Below the pieces are notes generated by a model, which was not told where the DNA came from, did no database searches, and was given only the letters and a program-made list of their open reading frames with translations. DNA of 64,000 nucleotides, from NCBI RefSeq assembly GCF_037023755.1, contig NZ_CP146100.1, positions 6,169,501 to 6,233,500 on the forward strand, read 5' to 3'. Below are positions 51,596 through 60,562 of the stretch, in pieces; within the stretch, counting starts at the first letter, position 1; every line of letters begins with the position of its first letter. The stretch comes from Saccharopolyspora sp. SCSIO 74807 (lineage in GTDB: Bacteria > Actinomycetota > Actinomycetes > Mycobacteriales > Pseudonocardiaceae). A program made the translations under genes and the position numbers.

Positions 51596-52483
51596 TCAGA
51601 GGTTGTCGCCGCGCAAGGACAGATCGAACGAGTAGCGCGATGCGCGGTAGACGTGCGAGCCGTACTCCACCACTCGCCCGGCCTGGTCGTAGGTGGTGCG
51701 CTCCATCGTCAGCAGGGCCGCGCCGACCGGCTCGTCCAGCAGCTCGGAGTCGTCTTCGGTAGCGACCCGCGCGCCGATCGTCTGGTCCGCGGCGTGCAGC
51801 CGCACGCCCGCGCCGCGCAACAGCTGGTAAAGCCCGCGTTCGGCGAGCTCGTCGGTGCTCGGGCTGATCAGGTCGGCGGGCAGGTGGTTGTGCATCCGCG
51901 CGATCGGCTCACCGCCCGCGAAGCGCACTCGTTCGAGCCGCAGCACCTCGTCGGTGCGGTTCAGGCCGAGCGTGGCGGCGAGTTCGCCGGGCACCTGCTC
52001 GACGGCGTTGACCAGCACACGCGTTCCGGGGCTGCGGTCGATCTCGGTGAGGTCGTCGAACAGGCTGCTCAGCTGCAGCGAGCGCTTGACCTTGTTGAAC
52101 ACCACCTGGGTGCCCGCGCCGCGCTTGCGCACCACCAACCCCTTGTCGACCAGCGAGCCGATCGCCTGGCGCACGGTCGGCCGGGACAGCCCGAGGGTGG
52201 CGGCCAGCTCGACCTCGTTGTCCAGCCGCGCGCCCACCGGCAGCTCGCCGGAGTCGATGGCGGCTTCGATCTGGCTGGCCACCTGGTAGTACAGCGGCAC
52301 CGGGCTGGCGTGCTCCACGGTGATCCGGGCTGCCGGGTTCCAGCCGGAGCCGTCCTTGGGGGCCCGGCTCTTGCCGGCTGAGTCCTTGCCGGCTGAGCCT
52401 TTGCCCGCGGGGCCTTTGCCTGCCGAGCCCTTGCCGGCGGGTCCCTTGCCGGTCGGGCGCTGCGTCGAGGTCACGCACGCCAC
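51596..52483 (-). CDS. GntR family (HutC/UTRA) regulator of inositol genes
   Basis: 295 residues. After an unusual 45-residue Lys/Gly/Ala/Ser low-complexity start made of five-residue units (GKGPA, GKGSA), there is a GntR winged helix (VPLYYQVASQIEAAIDSGEL, LSRPTVRQAIGSLVDKGLV) and a UTRA effector domain (about 140-295). HutC-type regulators bind a pathway metabolite and release DNA. It stands between the two arms of the inositol locus, the place expected for the pathway regulator. The GTG start has no evident ribosome site. Confidence 0.85.
   Translation of the reverse strand: MACVTSTQRPTGKGPAGKGSAGKGPAGKGSAGKDSAGKSRAPKDGSGWNPAARITVEHASPVPLYYQVASQIEAAIDSGELPVGARLDNEVELAATLGLSRPTVRQAIGSLVDKGLVVRKRGAGTQVVFNKVKRSLQLSSLFDDLTEIDRSPGTRVLVNAVEQVPGELAATLGLNRTDEVLRLERVRFAGGEPIARMHNHLPADLISPSTDELAERGLYQLLRGAGVRLHAADQTIGARVATEDDSELLDEPVGAALLTMERTTYDQAGRVVEYGSHVYRASRYSFDLSLRGDNL
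52375..52455. repeat. 15-bp coding tandem repeat in the GntR gene
   Basis: About five imperfect 15-bp units encode repeated GKGPA/GKGSA/GKDSA pentapeptides in the regulator's N-terminus, forming a basic low-complexity tail ahead of the DNA-binding domain. Length may vary among strains. Confidence 0.7.
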
Positions 52484-52502
52484 GGTAACAAGACGTGCTT
52501 AA

Positions 52503-52520
52503 GTAAGTATGTCCGGACAT
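52503..52520. promoter_or_regulatory. Probable GntR operator at the gntR-iolC divergent promoter
   Basis: GTAAGTATGTC (52503-52513) is the reverse complement of GACATACTTAC at 51483. It overlaps a 12-bp palindrome ATGTCCGGACAT (52509-52520). It lies 20 bp from the regulator start and 100 bp before iolC, so one site could control both directions. Confidence 0.65.
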
Positions 52521-52620
52521 TATATTGACAGTCGGCGAGCGGGCCGAGTAGACACGACTGCGCACCGCAGCGGCCTCCGGCCGCGCACCGCGACACCCCG
52601 CGCCAGGAGGGCAGCAGCCG

Positions 52621-53595
52621 ATGCAGTTCGACTTGATCACGATGGGGCGCCTCGGCGTGGACGTGTACCCGCTGCAGACCGGCGTCTCGCTGGCGGAGGT
52701 CTCCTCGTTCGGCAAGTACCTCGGCGGCACCGCGGCCAACGTCGCGATCGCCGCGGCCCGGCTCGGCCGCAGCACGTCGCTGATCAGCCGCACCGGCGCG
52801 GACCCGTTCGGCGAATACCTGCACGCGCAGCTGCGCGAGTTCGGCGTGGACGACCGGTGGGTCACGGCCGTGCAGCGGTATCCGACCCCGGTGACGTTCT
52901 GCGAGCTGTTCCCGCCGGACGAGTTCCCGCTGTACTTCTACCGCTACCCGAAAGCGCCGGACCTGGAGATCCACACGGAGGAGCTGGATCTGGACGCCGT
53001 CGCGGCCGCGCGGATCTTCTGGATGACCGGGACCGGGCTGGCCGAAGAACCCAGCCGGTCGTCCACTTTGGACGCGCTGCGGCACAGGGCGAAGCGCGGC
53101 ACCACCGTGTTCGACCTGGACTGGCGGCCGATGTTCTGGCCCGACCACGCCGAAGCGACGCGCTGGTACCGGGAAGCGCTGCAGCACGTGACGGTCGCCG
53201 TCGGCAACGTCGACGAGTGCGAAACCGCCGTCGGCACCCGCGATCCGGACGCCGCCGCGGACGCGCTGCTGGCCGCGGGCGTGGAACTGGCCGTGGTCAA
53301 GCAGGGGCCGAAGGGCGTGCTCGCGCGCACCCGCGCCGAGGAAACCGTCGCGCCGCCGGTTCCGGTCGACGTCGTCAACGGGCTCGGTGCCGGCGACGCC
53401 TTCGGCGGCGCGCTGTGCCACGGGTTGCTCGGCGAATGGGACCTGGCGCCCACGATGCGGTTCGCCAACGCCGCGGGCGCGCTCGTCGCTTCCCGGCTGG
53501 CCTGTTCCTCGGCGATGCCGCACGAGCACGAGGTCGACGCCCTGCTGCCACCGGACTCCCCCGACTCCCCGAAAGCCCAGGCGCCGAGCGCCTGA
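52621..53595 (+). CDS. iolC: 5-dehydro-2-deoxygluconokinase
   Basis: 324 residues of the PfkB/ribokinase family. MGRLGVDVYPLQTGVSLAEV is characteristic of IolC; KYLGGTAANVAIAAARLG is the first PfkB signature and NGLGAGDAFGGAL the second with the catalytic Asp and anion hole. It phosphorylates 5-dehydro-2-deoxy-D-gluconate. The ATG follows AGGAGGGCAGCAGCCG. First gene of the plus-strand operon. Confidence 0.92.
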   Translation: MQFDLITMGRLGVDVYPLQTGVSLAEVSSFGKYLGGTAANVAIAAARLGRSTSLISRTGADPFGEYLHAQLREFGVDDRWVTAVQRYPTPVTFCELFPPDEFPLYFYRYPKAPDLEIHTEELDLDAVAAARIFWMTGTGLAEEPSRSSTLDALRHRAKRGTTVFDLDWRPMFWPDHAEATRWYREALQHVTVAVGNVDECETAVGTRDPDAAADALLAAGVELAVVKQGPKGVLARTRAEETVAPPVPVDVVNGLGAGDAFGGALCHGLLGEWDLAPTMRFANAAGALVASRLACSSAMPHEHEVDALLPPDSPDSPKAQAPSA

Positions 53596-53616
53596 GTCGA
53601 AAGCGAGCACCGCCCC

Positions 53617-54489
53617 ATGCGGATCAGCGAACTCACGCGGGTGCGAGCCACCCGCCCGGAAGCGGTCCGGGAAGCCGCGCAGCGCCGCGCCCGGCGCCCG
53701 CTGCTCGGCGACACCGGCCGCCTCATGATCGTCGCCGCGGACCATCCCGCGCGCGGCGCGCTCGGCGCGGGCGACGACGCGCTGGCGATGGCGAACCGGC
53801 TGGACCTGCTGGAACGGCTGTGCGTGGCGCTGCAGCGGCCCGGAGTGGACGGCGTGCTGGGCACCTCGGACGTGCTCGACGACCTGCTGCTGCTGGGTGC
53901 GCTGGAGAACAAGGTCGCGATCGGTTCGATGAACCGCGGCGGCCTGGCAGGCGCGTCGTTCGAGCTGGACGACCGGTTCACCGGCCACCGGGCGCAGGAC
54001 ATCGAGCGGCTGCGCTTCGACGGCGGCAAGTTGCTGCTGCGCCTGGACTACGCCGACGCGGGTTCGCTGGCGACGATGACCGGGGCCGCGCAGGCGGTCA
54101 ACGAGCTCGCCGAGCGCGGGCTGATGGCGATGGTCGAGCCGTTCCTGTCCCGGCGGGAAGGCGGCAAGGTGCGCAACGACCTGTCCGCGGAAGCGGTGAC
54201 CCGCTCGATCTCGATCGCTTCCGGGCTGGGCGGCACCTCGGCCTACACCTGGTTGAAGGTGCCGGTGATCGACGACATCGACCGGATCGGGCCGGTGATG
54301 GAGTCCACGACGCTGCCCACGGTGCTGCTCGGCGGCGAGGTCGCCGCCGACCAGGACGCGACGTTCGAGCGCTGGCACAAGGCGCTGCGGCTGCCGAACG
54401 TGCACGGCCTGGTGGTGGGGCGCAGCCTGCTGTACCCGCCGGACGGCGACGTGGCGTCCGCTGTGGACACCGCGGTCGGCTTGCTGTGA
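53617..54489 (+). CDS. Cgl0159-type (beta/alpha)8 aldolase-like protein
   Basis: 290 residues. LMIVAADHPARGALGAGDD, GLAGASFELDDRFTG, GGKLLLRLDYAD and NVHGLVVGRSLLYPPDGDV place it in the Cgl0159 family of TIM-barrel proteins found in Corynebacterium inositol clusters. No other aldolase (IolJ) is encoded nearby, so it is the best candidate for splitting 5-dehydro-2-deoxygluconate 6-phosphate; a Schiff-base lysine is possible in LLGGEVAADQ's neighbourhood but not identified with certainty. Stop overlaps a GTG leading into iolB. Confidence 0.8.
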   Translation: MRISELTRVRATRPEAVREAAQRRARRPLLGDTGRLMIVAADHPARGALGAGDDALAMANRLDLLERLCVALQRPGVDGVLGTSDVLDDLLLLGALENKVAIGSMNRGGLAGASFELDDRFTGHRAQDIERLRFDGGKLLLRLDYADAGSLATMTGAAQAVNELAERGLMAMVEPFLSRREGGKVRNDLSAEAVTRSISIASGLGGTSAYTWLKVPVIDDIDRIGPVMESTTLPTVLLGGEVAADQDATFERWHKALRLPNVHGLVVGRSLLYPPDGDVASAVDTAVGLL

Positions 54490-54536
54490 ACGGGAATCCA
54501 CAACGACTTCGGCGCAAGACAGGATTGGAGCGGGTC

Positions 54537-55418
54537 TTGGCGGACAAGAGCTTCTACCTCCCCGCGGGCTCGGCCGCGCGCGGCGACTACGCGGTGCACG
54601 TCGACCCCGCGTCGGCCGGGTGGGGCTATTCGTCGCTGCGCGTGCTCGACCTCGCCGCGGGCGAGCAGCACGAGTTCGGCACCGGCGAAAGCGAGTGGAT
54701 CGTGCTGCCGCTGTCCGGCAGCTGCACGGTGCACTGCGACGGCGAGGCGTTCGAGCTGCACGGCAGGCAGAGCGTCTTCCGCGGAGTCACCGATTTCGCC
54801 TACGCGCCCCGCGACGCGCAGGTGCGGATTTCGTCCGCAACGGGCGGAAAATTCGCGCTGACCGGTGCCCGCTGCGAGCGGCGGCTGCCCGCGCGTTACG
54901 GCCCGGCCTCGGAGGTTCCGGTGGAGCTGCGCGGCGCCGGGCAATCCAGCAGGCAGGTCAACAACTTCGGCGCGGCGCACGTGTTCGAGGCGGACCGGCT
55001 GATCGCGGTCGAGGTGCTCACCCCCGCGGGCAACTGGTCGTCGTTCCCGCCGCACAAGCACGACACCGAACGCGACGGCGAGTCCGCGCTGGAGGAGATC
55101 TACTACTTCGAGCTCGACGGCGGCTCGGACGCGATGGGCTACCAGCGCGTCTACCCGTCCGGGCCGCACAGCGAGACCGACGTGCTCGCCGAGGTGCGCG
55201 GCGGTGACGTGGTGCTGATCCCGGACGGCTGGCACGGCCCGTCGATGGCGGTGCCCGGCTACGACATGTACTACCTCAACGTCATGGCCGGCCCGTCGCC
55301 GGACCGGGCGTGGCTGATCTGCGACGACCCCGCGCACGCGTGGGTGCGCGACACCTGGGCGCAGCTGCCGGTGGACGCGCGGCTGCCGCTGTACGCGGCT
55401 CCGGAAGGAGAGCGGTGA
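54537..55418 (+). CDS. iolB: 5-deoxy-glucuronate isomerase
   Basis: 293 residues. The TTG at 54537 has GGAG six bases upstream and gives ADKSFYLPAGSAARGDYAV, the family start; a GTG at 54486 overlapping the previous stop would add 17 residues and could give coupling. Two cupin halves; SSFPPHKHDTERDGESALEEIYYF holds the metal-binding His, His and Glu. It isomerises 5-deoxy-glucuronate to 5-dehydro-2-deoxygluconate. Confidence 0.9.
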   Translation: MADKSFYLPAGSAARGDYAVHVDPASAGWGYSSLRVLDLAAGEQHEFGTGESEWIVLPLSGSCTVHCDGEAFELHGRQSVFRGVTDFAYAPRDAQVRISSATGGKFALTGARCERRLPARYGPASEVPVELRGAGQSSRQVNNFGAAHVFEADRLIAVEVLTPAGNWSSFPPHKHDTERDGESALEEIYYFELDGGSDAMGYQRVYPSGPHSETDVLAEVRGGDVVLIPDGWHGPSMAVPGYDMYYLNVMAGPSPDRAWLICDDPAHAWVRDTWAQLPVDARLPLYAAPEGER

Positions 55419-57280
55419 TGAGCACGCGACGGCTCACCGTCGGGCAGGCGCTGGTGCGGTTCCTGACGCAGCAGCACTCCGAGCGCGATGGCGCGCGGAC
55501 CCGGTTGATCGCCGGATGCTGGGGAATCTTCGGGCACGGCAACGTGGCCGGGGTCGGCCAGGCGCTGCTGGAGGATCGGGAGCTGCCCTACGTCCAGGGC
55601 CGCAACGAGCAGGCGATGGTGCACGCCGCGGTCGGCTACGCGCGCCAGAGCGGGCGGATGTCGGCCTACGCCTGCACCACCTCGATCGGCCCGGGCGCGA
55701 CGAACCTGGTCACCGGAGCGGCGCTGGCTTCGATCAACCACCTTCCGGTGCTGCTGCTGCCCGGCGACGTGTTCGCGACCCGCCCGGCCGATCCGGTGCT
55801 GCAGCAGCTCGAAGTGCCGCACGCCCGCGACGTGTCGGTGAACGACGCGCTGCGCCCGGTCTCGCGCTACTTCGACCGGATCTGGCGGCCCGAGGCGCTG
55901 ATCCCGTCCGCGCTGGAGGCGATGCGGGTGCTCACCGACCCGGCCGAGACCGGCGCGGTCACCCTCGCGCTGCCGCAGGACGTGCAGGCCGAGGCGTTCG
56001 ACTGGCCCGAGGAGTTCTTCGCCGAGCGCGTCTGGCCGGTGCGCCGCCCCCGCGCCGACCCGGAGTCGCTGCGCGCGGCGGCCGAACGGATCCGCGCGGC
56101 CCGCCGCCCGCTGATCATCGCCGGTGGCGGCGTGCACCACAGCGGCGCCGAGGAAGCGCTGCGCCGATTCGCCGCAGCGACCGGCATTCCGGTGTCCGAG
56201 ACGCAGGCCGGGCGGGGTTCGCTTCGCTTCGACGATCCGCGCGAGCTCGGCTCGATCGGGCACACCGGCACGTCGGCCTCCGACGACATCGCGCGGCGCG
56301 CGGACCTGGTGATCGGCGTGGGCACCCGCTACTCGGACTTCACCACCGCCTCGCACACTCTGTTCGCCGAGCCGGACGTGCGGTTCGTGAACATCAACAT
56401 CACCGGGATGGACGCGCACAAGCAGTCCGCGACCGCGGTGGTCGGCGACGCCCGCGAAGCGCTGACCGACCTCGCCGAACGACTCGCCGGGCACCGCGTG
56501 GACGACGAGTACGCGCGGGAGTACGCGACCGCGGCGGAGAAGTGGTCCCGGGTGGTCGACCGGGTGACCAAGGCCGCGGACGGCGCCGAACGCCCCGGCC
56601 AGGCCGAAGTGCTCGGCGCGCTGGACGACGTGCTCGACGACCGCGACGTGGTGATCAACGCCGCCGGGTCGCTGCCGGAGGACCTGAACAAGTTGTGGCG
56701 TGCCAAGGAGCCGCGGCAGTACCACGTGGAGTACGGCTACTCCTGCATGGGCTACGAGCTGCCCGCCGCGATCGGCGCGCGGCTGGCCGCCCCGGACCGC
56801 GAGGTGTTCGCGCTCGTCGGCGACGGCACCTACCTGATGCTGCCGACCGAGCTGGTCACCGCCGTGCAGGAAGGCATCAAGATCATCCCGGTGCTGGTGC
56901 AGAACCACGGCTACGCCTCCATCGGCGGGCTGTCCGAGAAGGTGGGCGCCGAGCGGTTCGGCACCGCCTACCGGTTCCGGGACCACGACGGCAGGTTCAC
57001 CGGCGAGCCGCTGCCGGTGGACCTGGCGGCGAACATGCGCAGCCTCGGCGTCGACGTGCTGCGCGCGGACACCGTCGACGAGCTGCGCGAAGCGCTGCGC
57101 ACCGCCCGTGCGGCCGACCGGCCGACCGCGGTCCACGTGGAGACCGATCCGGCGAAGAAGCAGCTGCCGCCGGAGGCGTGGTGGGACGTCCCGGTCGCCG
57201 AGGTCGCCGCGCTGGAAAGCACCCGCGCGGCACGTGAGCAGTACGACCACAACCGCCGCGACCAGCGGCATTACCTGTAA
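55418..57280 (+). CDS. iolD: 3D-(3,5/4)-trihydroxycyclohexane-1,2-dione acylhydrolase
   Basis: 620 residues, ThDP-dependent family. The N-terminal domain has LPYVQGRNEQAMVHAAVGYA with the activating Glu, the middle domain is of acetolactate-synthase type, and the C-terminal domain has LVGDGTYLMLPTELVTA, the ThDP/Mg site. IolD opens the cyclohexane dione ring. ATG 55418 has AGGAG seven bases upstream; the neighbouring GTG at 55415 is closer than ideal. Confidence 0.93.
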   Translation: MSTRRLTVGQALVRFLTQQHSERDGARTRLIAGCWGIFGHGNVAGVGQALLEDRELPYVQGRNEQAMVHAAVGYARQSGRMSAYACTTSIGPGATNLVTGAALASINHLPVLLLPGDVFATRPADPVLQQLEVPHARDVSVNDALRPVSRYFDRIWRPEALIPSALEAMRVLTDPAETGAVTLALPQDVQAEAFDWPEEFFAERVWPVRRPRADPESLRAAAERIRAARRPLIIAGGGVHHSGAEEALRRFAAATGIPVSETQAGRGSLRFDDPRELGSIGHTGTSASDDIARRADLVIGVGTRYSDFTTASHTLFAEPDVRFVNINITGMDAHKQSATAVVGDAREALTDLAERLAGHRVDDEYAREYATAAEKWSRVVDRVTKAADGAERPGQAEVLGALDDVLDDRDVVINAAGSLPEDLNKLWRAKEPRQYHVEYGYSCMGYELPAAIGARLAAPDREVFALVGDGTYLMLPTELVTAVQEGIKIIPVLVQNHGYASIGGLSEKVGAERFGTAYRFRDHDGRFTGEPLPVDLAANMRSLGVDVLRADTVDELREALRTARAADRPTAVHVETDPAKKQLPPEAWWDVPVAEVAALESTRAAREQYDHNRRDQRHYL

Positions 57281-57335
57281 CCTGCGCGCGCCGGTGGCCG
57301 TGCGGGCGCGCGCCCGGGCGCACAGGACGATCACG

Positions 57336-58850
57336 ATGGGAACCGAAGGAATGGCCATTCAGCACATCCGGCATTGGATCGACGGCAAGGCGGCCGAGGG
57401 CACCTCGGGCGAGTTCCAGGCGGTGACGAACCCGGCGACCGGTGCGCAGACCGGGCGGCTGCCGCTGGCGAGCGTCGACGAGGTGGACACCGCGGTCGCT
57501 TCGGCGGCGGGGGCGCAGCGCGAGTGGGCCAAGTCCTCGCTGGCCAAGCGCACCCAGGTGTTGTTCAAGTACCGCGAGCTGCTGGACCGGCACCGGGAGG
57601 AGATCGCGGAGCTGATCACCGCCGAGCACGGCAAGGTGCGCTCCGACGCGCTCGGCGAGGTCGCCCGCGGGATGGAGATCGTGGAGCTGGCCTGCGGCAT
57701 CCCGCAGCTGCTCAAGGGCGAGACCTCCACCGAGGTCTCCAGCCGGGTCGACGTGGAGTCGATCCGCCAGCCGGTGGGCGTGGTCGCCGGGATCACCCCG
57801 TTCAACTTCCCCGCGATGGTGCCGATGTGGATGTTCCCGCTGGCCATCGCCTGCGGGAACGCGTTCGTGCTCAAGCCCAGCGAGAAGGACCCGTCGGCCA
57901 CGGCGCGGCTGGTGGAGCTGGCCACCGAGGCCGGGCTGGCGGACGGCGTGCTGAACCTGGTGCACGGCGACAAGGTCGCGGTGGACCGGCTGCTGACCCA
58001 CCCGGACGTCGACGCGGTGAGCTTCGTCGGCTCCACCCCGATCGCGCAGTACGTGCAGCAGACCGCGGTCGCGCACGGCAAGCGGGTGCAGGCGCTGGCC
58101 GGGGCGAAGAACCACATGCTGGTGCTGCCGGACGCCGACCTGGACCAGGCCGCCGACGCCGCGGTCTCGGCCGCCTACGGCTCGGCGGGCGAGCGGTGCA
58201 TGGCGGTGTCCGTGGTCGTGGCGGTCGACCCGATCGGTGACGAGCTGGTCGGCAGGATCGCCGAGCGGGCGCGGAACCTGCGCATCGGCCCCGGCGACCA
58301 GGAGTCCTCCGAGATGGGGCCGCTGGTGACCGCCGAGCACCGCGAGAAGGTCGCCTCCTACGTGCCGCAGGCGCGCGAGCAGGGCGCTGAGGTCGTGGTG
58401 GACGGCACCGGCTACCGGGTGCCCGGCCACGAGGACGGCTTCTTCGTCGGGGTGAGCCTGCTGGACAAGGTCACCCCGGACATGGACGCCTACGCCGACG
58501 AGATCTTCGGGCCGGTGCTGTGCGTGGTCCGCGCCGGGTCCTACGAGCAGGCGCTGGAACTGATCAACTCCTCGCGGTGGGGCAACGGCACCGCGATCTT
58601 CACCCGCGACGGCGGGGCCGCGCGCCGGTTCCAGCTGGAGGTTGAGGCCGGCATGGTCGGGGTGAACGTGCCGATCCCGGTGCCGGTCGGGACGCACTCC
58701 TTCGGCGGCTGGAAGGACTCGCTGTTCGGCGAGCACCACATGTACGGCACCGACGGGATCCGCTTCTACACCCGCGGCAAGGTCATCACGACCCGCTGGC
58801 CGGACCCCAGCGACGGCGGCGTCGACCTCGGGTTCCCGCAGAACACGTGA
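57336..58850 (+). CDS. iolA: CoA-acylating methylmalonate-semialdehyde dehydrogenase
   Basis: 504 residues, aldehyde dehydrogenase fold. GITPFNFPAMVPMWMFP, ALAGAKNHMLVLPDADLDQA and GSAGERCMAVS with the catalytic Cys are diagnostic for MmsA/IolA, which turns malonate semialdehyde into acetyl-CoA. ATG 57336 has AGGA eight bases upstream; ATG 57351 is the shorter alternative. Last gene of the operon. Confidence 0.93.
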   Translation: MGTEGMAIQHIRHWIDGKAAEGTSGEFQAVTNPATGAQTGRLPLASVDEVDTAVASAAGAQREWAKSSLAKRTQVLFKYRELLDRHREEIAELITAEHGKVRSDALGEVARGMEIVELACGIPQLLKGETSTEVSSRVDVESIRQPVGVVAGITPFNFPAMVPMWMFPLAIACGNAFVLKPSEKDPSATARLVELATEAGLADGVLNLVHGDKVAVDRLLTHPDVDAVSFVGSTPIAQYVQQTAVAHGKRVQALAGAKNHMLVLPDADLDQAADAAVSAAYGSAGERCMAVSVVVAVDPIGDELVGRIAERARNLRIGPGDQESSEMGPLVTAEHREKVASYVPQAREQGAEVVVDGTGYRVPGHEDGFFVGVSLLDKVTPDMDAYADEIFGPVLCVVRAGSYEQALELINSSRWGNGTAIFTRDGGAARRFQLEVEAGMVGVNVPIPVPVGTHSFGGWKDSLFGEHHMYGTDGIRFYTRGKVITTRWPDPSDGGVDLGFPQNT

Positions 58851-59034
58851 ATTCCGCGGACATCGCCGTCGGCGAGTCATGGGCTTGACCGCCCTCGACC
58901 GGATACGGTGTGTCCCAGCAGGACCCCGCCGAGCTGGCCGGGCCGGTCGCAGGCGCCTAGACCGATCGGACCCGGCTCTACCGGGCGGCCAAAAGGGAGG
59001 GGCGGCAAGCCGCCTCGGTCGCCCGATGTGGAAA

Positions 59035-59066
59035 GGCCCGCTGGCTCCAGGAGTCAGCGGGTTTTT
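59035..59066 (+). terminator. Rho-independent terminator after the iol operon
   Basis: CCCGCTGGCT (59037-59046) pairs with AGTCAGCGGG (59052-59061), one wobble, loop of five, followed by TTTTT. The DNA from 58851 to 59136 contains no other supported feature; short plus-strand frames there have no recognisable product. Confidence 0.85.
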
Positions 59067-59136
59067 CGCATTTCGCCAGGAGTGGGCGGCCCGGTTCGGA
59101 CGAGCGGTCCGTTCGCTCGGCTCGACGGCCCGCGGG

Positions 59137-59319
59137 CTACTGCTTGGGCATCAGGATCCACAGCGCGATGTAGATCACGAACTGCGGTCCGGGCAGCACG
59201 CAGGAGATCACGAAGATCAGCCGCACCAGCGTGGTGTTCCACCCGAACCGCTGCGCGAGGCCCGCGCACACGCCGGCGATCATGGTGCCGCTGCGGGGGC
59301 GTTGCAGTGCTTTGCTCAT
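59137..59319 (-). CDS. PspC domain membrane protein
   Basis: 60 residues. RPRSGTMIAGVCAGLAQRFG and VRLIFVISCVLPGPQFVIYIALWILMP (in two parts) make up an almost complete minimal PspC domain with two hydrophobic segments. PspC proteins sense envelope stress in enterobacteria; in actinomycetes such short forms are common and uncharacterised. Start chosen at the ATG giving MSKALQRPRSG; the frame is open 23 codons more. Confidence 0.9.
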   Translation of the reverse strand: MSKALQRPRSGTMIAGVCAGLAQRFGWNTTLVRLIFVISCVLPGPQFVIYIALWILMPKQ

Positions 59320-59380
59320 GTCCGCAAGGGTCCCGCCATCCCGGCTGGTTCGCCCGGCTCGCACGTGCTGAGCTGGGACG

Positions 59381-60451
59381 ATGGCCATCGAAGCGCCCCT
59401 CGACGTGGCACGGGAGCTCTACCGCGGCGAACCGGCGGAGTTCGTCGCGGCCCGCGACCGGCACGTCGCGCAGGCCCGCCGGGACGGCGACGAGCAGCGC
59501 GCCGAGGCGATCCGGGCGCTGCGCAAACCGACCACGGCGGCGTGGGCGGTGAACCGGCTGGCCGTCGAGGACGCCGATGCGGTCGCCGAGCTGATCGAAG
59601 TGGGCGACGGGCTGCGCACTGCGCAGCGGGAACTGCGCGGCGACGAGATCCGGCGGCTGGACCAGCGGCGCGATGAACTCGTACGGCGGTTGCTGGACCG
59701 AGCCGGGCAGCTCGTCAAGGGCAGCGGCCGCGGGTTCGGCGAGCAGGCACGGCGCCAGGTCGAGAGCACGCTGTCGGCCGCGGTCGCCGAACCGGACTCG
59801 GCGCAGCAGGTCCGGGAGGGCGTGCTCAGCAGCGCGCTGGAGTACAGCGGGTTCGGCCTGGACGAGCTCTCGGCGGCGGCAGTGCGGCGTTCCGGCGCCG
59901 GAAGCCAGCGGCCGCGACGAAAGCGCGGTTCCGCGCGGCGCGGCGCCGAATCCGGCGGAGGAGCCCGCCGCGAGACCGAGCAGTCCGAACGAGAGCCGCA
60001 GCGCGCAGCGGACCGGCGATCCACCGAGCAGCCCGATCGCGCCGAAGGCGACCGAGCCGATTCCCGCCGCGCCGGGACGAAGTCCGGGCCCCGAGCGCAC
60101 CGGCGGAACGCCGAACGCTCCGAGGCGGAAGCCGAGCCGGCCGCGGACTCCCCCAGCTCCAGCGCCACCCGCCCCGGCCGGAAGCGCACCGGCCGATCCC
60201 GCCGCAGCACCGCGAAGCGATCCCGCTCGGCCGCCGAAGACGCCGACTCCGCCGCGGCCCGGCTCCAGCAGGCCGAGACCGAACTCGACCAGGCCGAACA
60301 GCAACGCGAGGAGCAGCAGCGCCGCCGCGACGAGCTGCGCCGCGAACTCGACGACCTCGGCACGCAGCTGCGCGAGACGGACCGCCGGGTCTCCCGCGCC
60401 CGCCGAGATCGCAACGCCGCGCGCCGCCGCTACGACGCGGCCCGCGGCTGA
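59381..60451 (+). CDS. Conserved actinobacterial protein with C-terminal coiled coil
   Basis: 356 residues. The first 170 (ARELYRGEPAEFVAARDRHV, then ALRKPTTAAWAVNRLA) match a widespread uncharacterised actinobacterial family. A low-complexity Arg/Ser/Glu/Ala linker (about 175-285) follows, then a charged coiled coil rich in Gln, Glu and Arg (AARLQQAETELDQAEQQREE). No enzyme motif or membrane segment. Function unknown. The start is 61 bases from the divergent PspC start. Confidence 0.8.
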   Translation: MAIEAPLDVARELYRGEPAEFVAARDRHVAQARRDGDEQRAEAIRALRKPTTAAWAVNRLAVEDADAVAELIEVGDGLRTAQRELRGDEIRRLDQRRDELVRRLLDRAGQLVKGSGRGFGEQARRQVESTLSAAVAEPDSAQQVREGVLSSALEYSGFGLDELSAAAVRRSGAGSQRPRRKRGSARRGAESGGGARRETEQSEREPQRAADRRSTEQPDRAEGDRADSRRAGTKSGPRAHRRNAERSEAEAEPAADSPSSSATRPGRKRTGRSRRSTAKRSRSAAEDADSAAARLQQAETELDQAEQQREEQQRRRDELRRELDDLGTQLRETDRRVSRARRDRNAARRRYDAARG

Positions 60452-60562
60452 GGCCGGATCAATCGCAGCCGGCTGAGCTGCCGCACCGGACCGAGCAGAC
60501 GGTCCTGAGCAGGTCGTTCGGCACCGTGGCGGGTCATCGGCACCGCTGCGAAGCTGAGTCGC

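Noticed and set aside
54243-55337. Long minus-strand frames under the plus-strand iol operon
   Set aside because: High-GC shadow frames antisense to iolB and iolD; no motifs.
52509-55418. 969-codon plus-strand frame across the iolC region
   Set aside because: Only its last part, from 54537, is IolB; the remainder is out of frame with iolC and the aldolase gene.
58908-59552. Plus-strand frame between iolA and the PspC gene
   Set aside because: Crosses a strong terminator and runs antisense to PspC; no similarity recognised.
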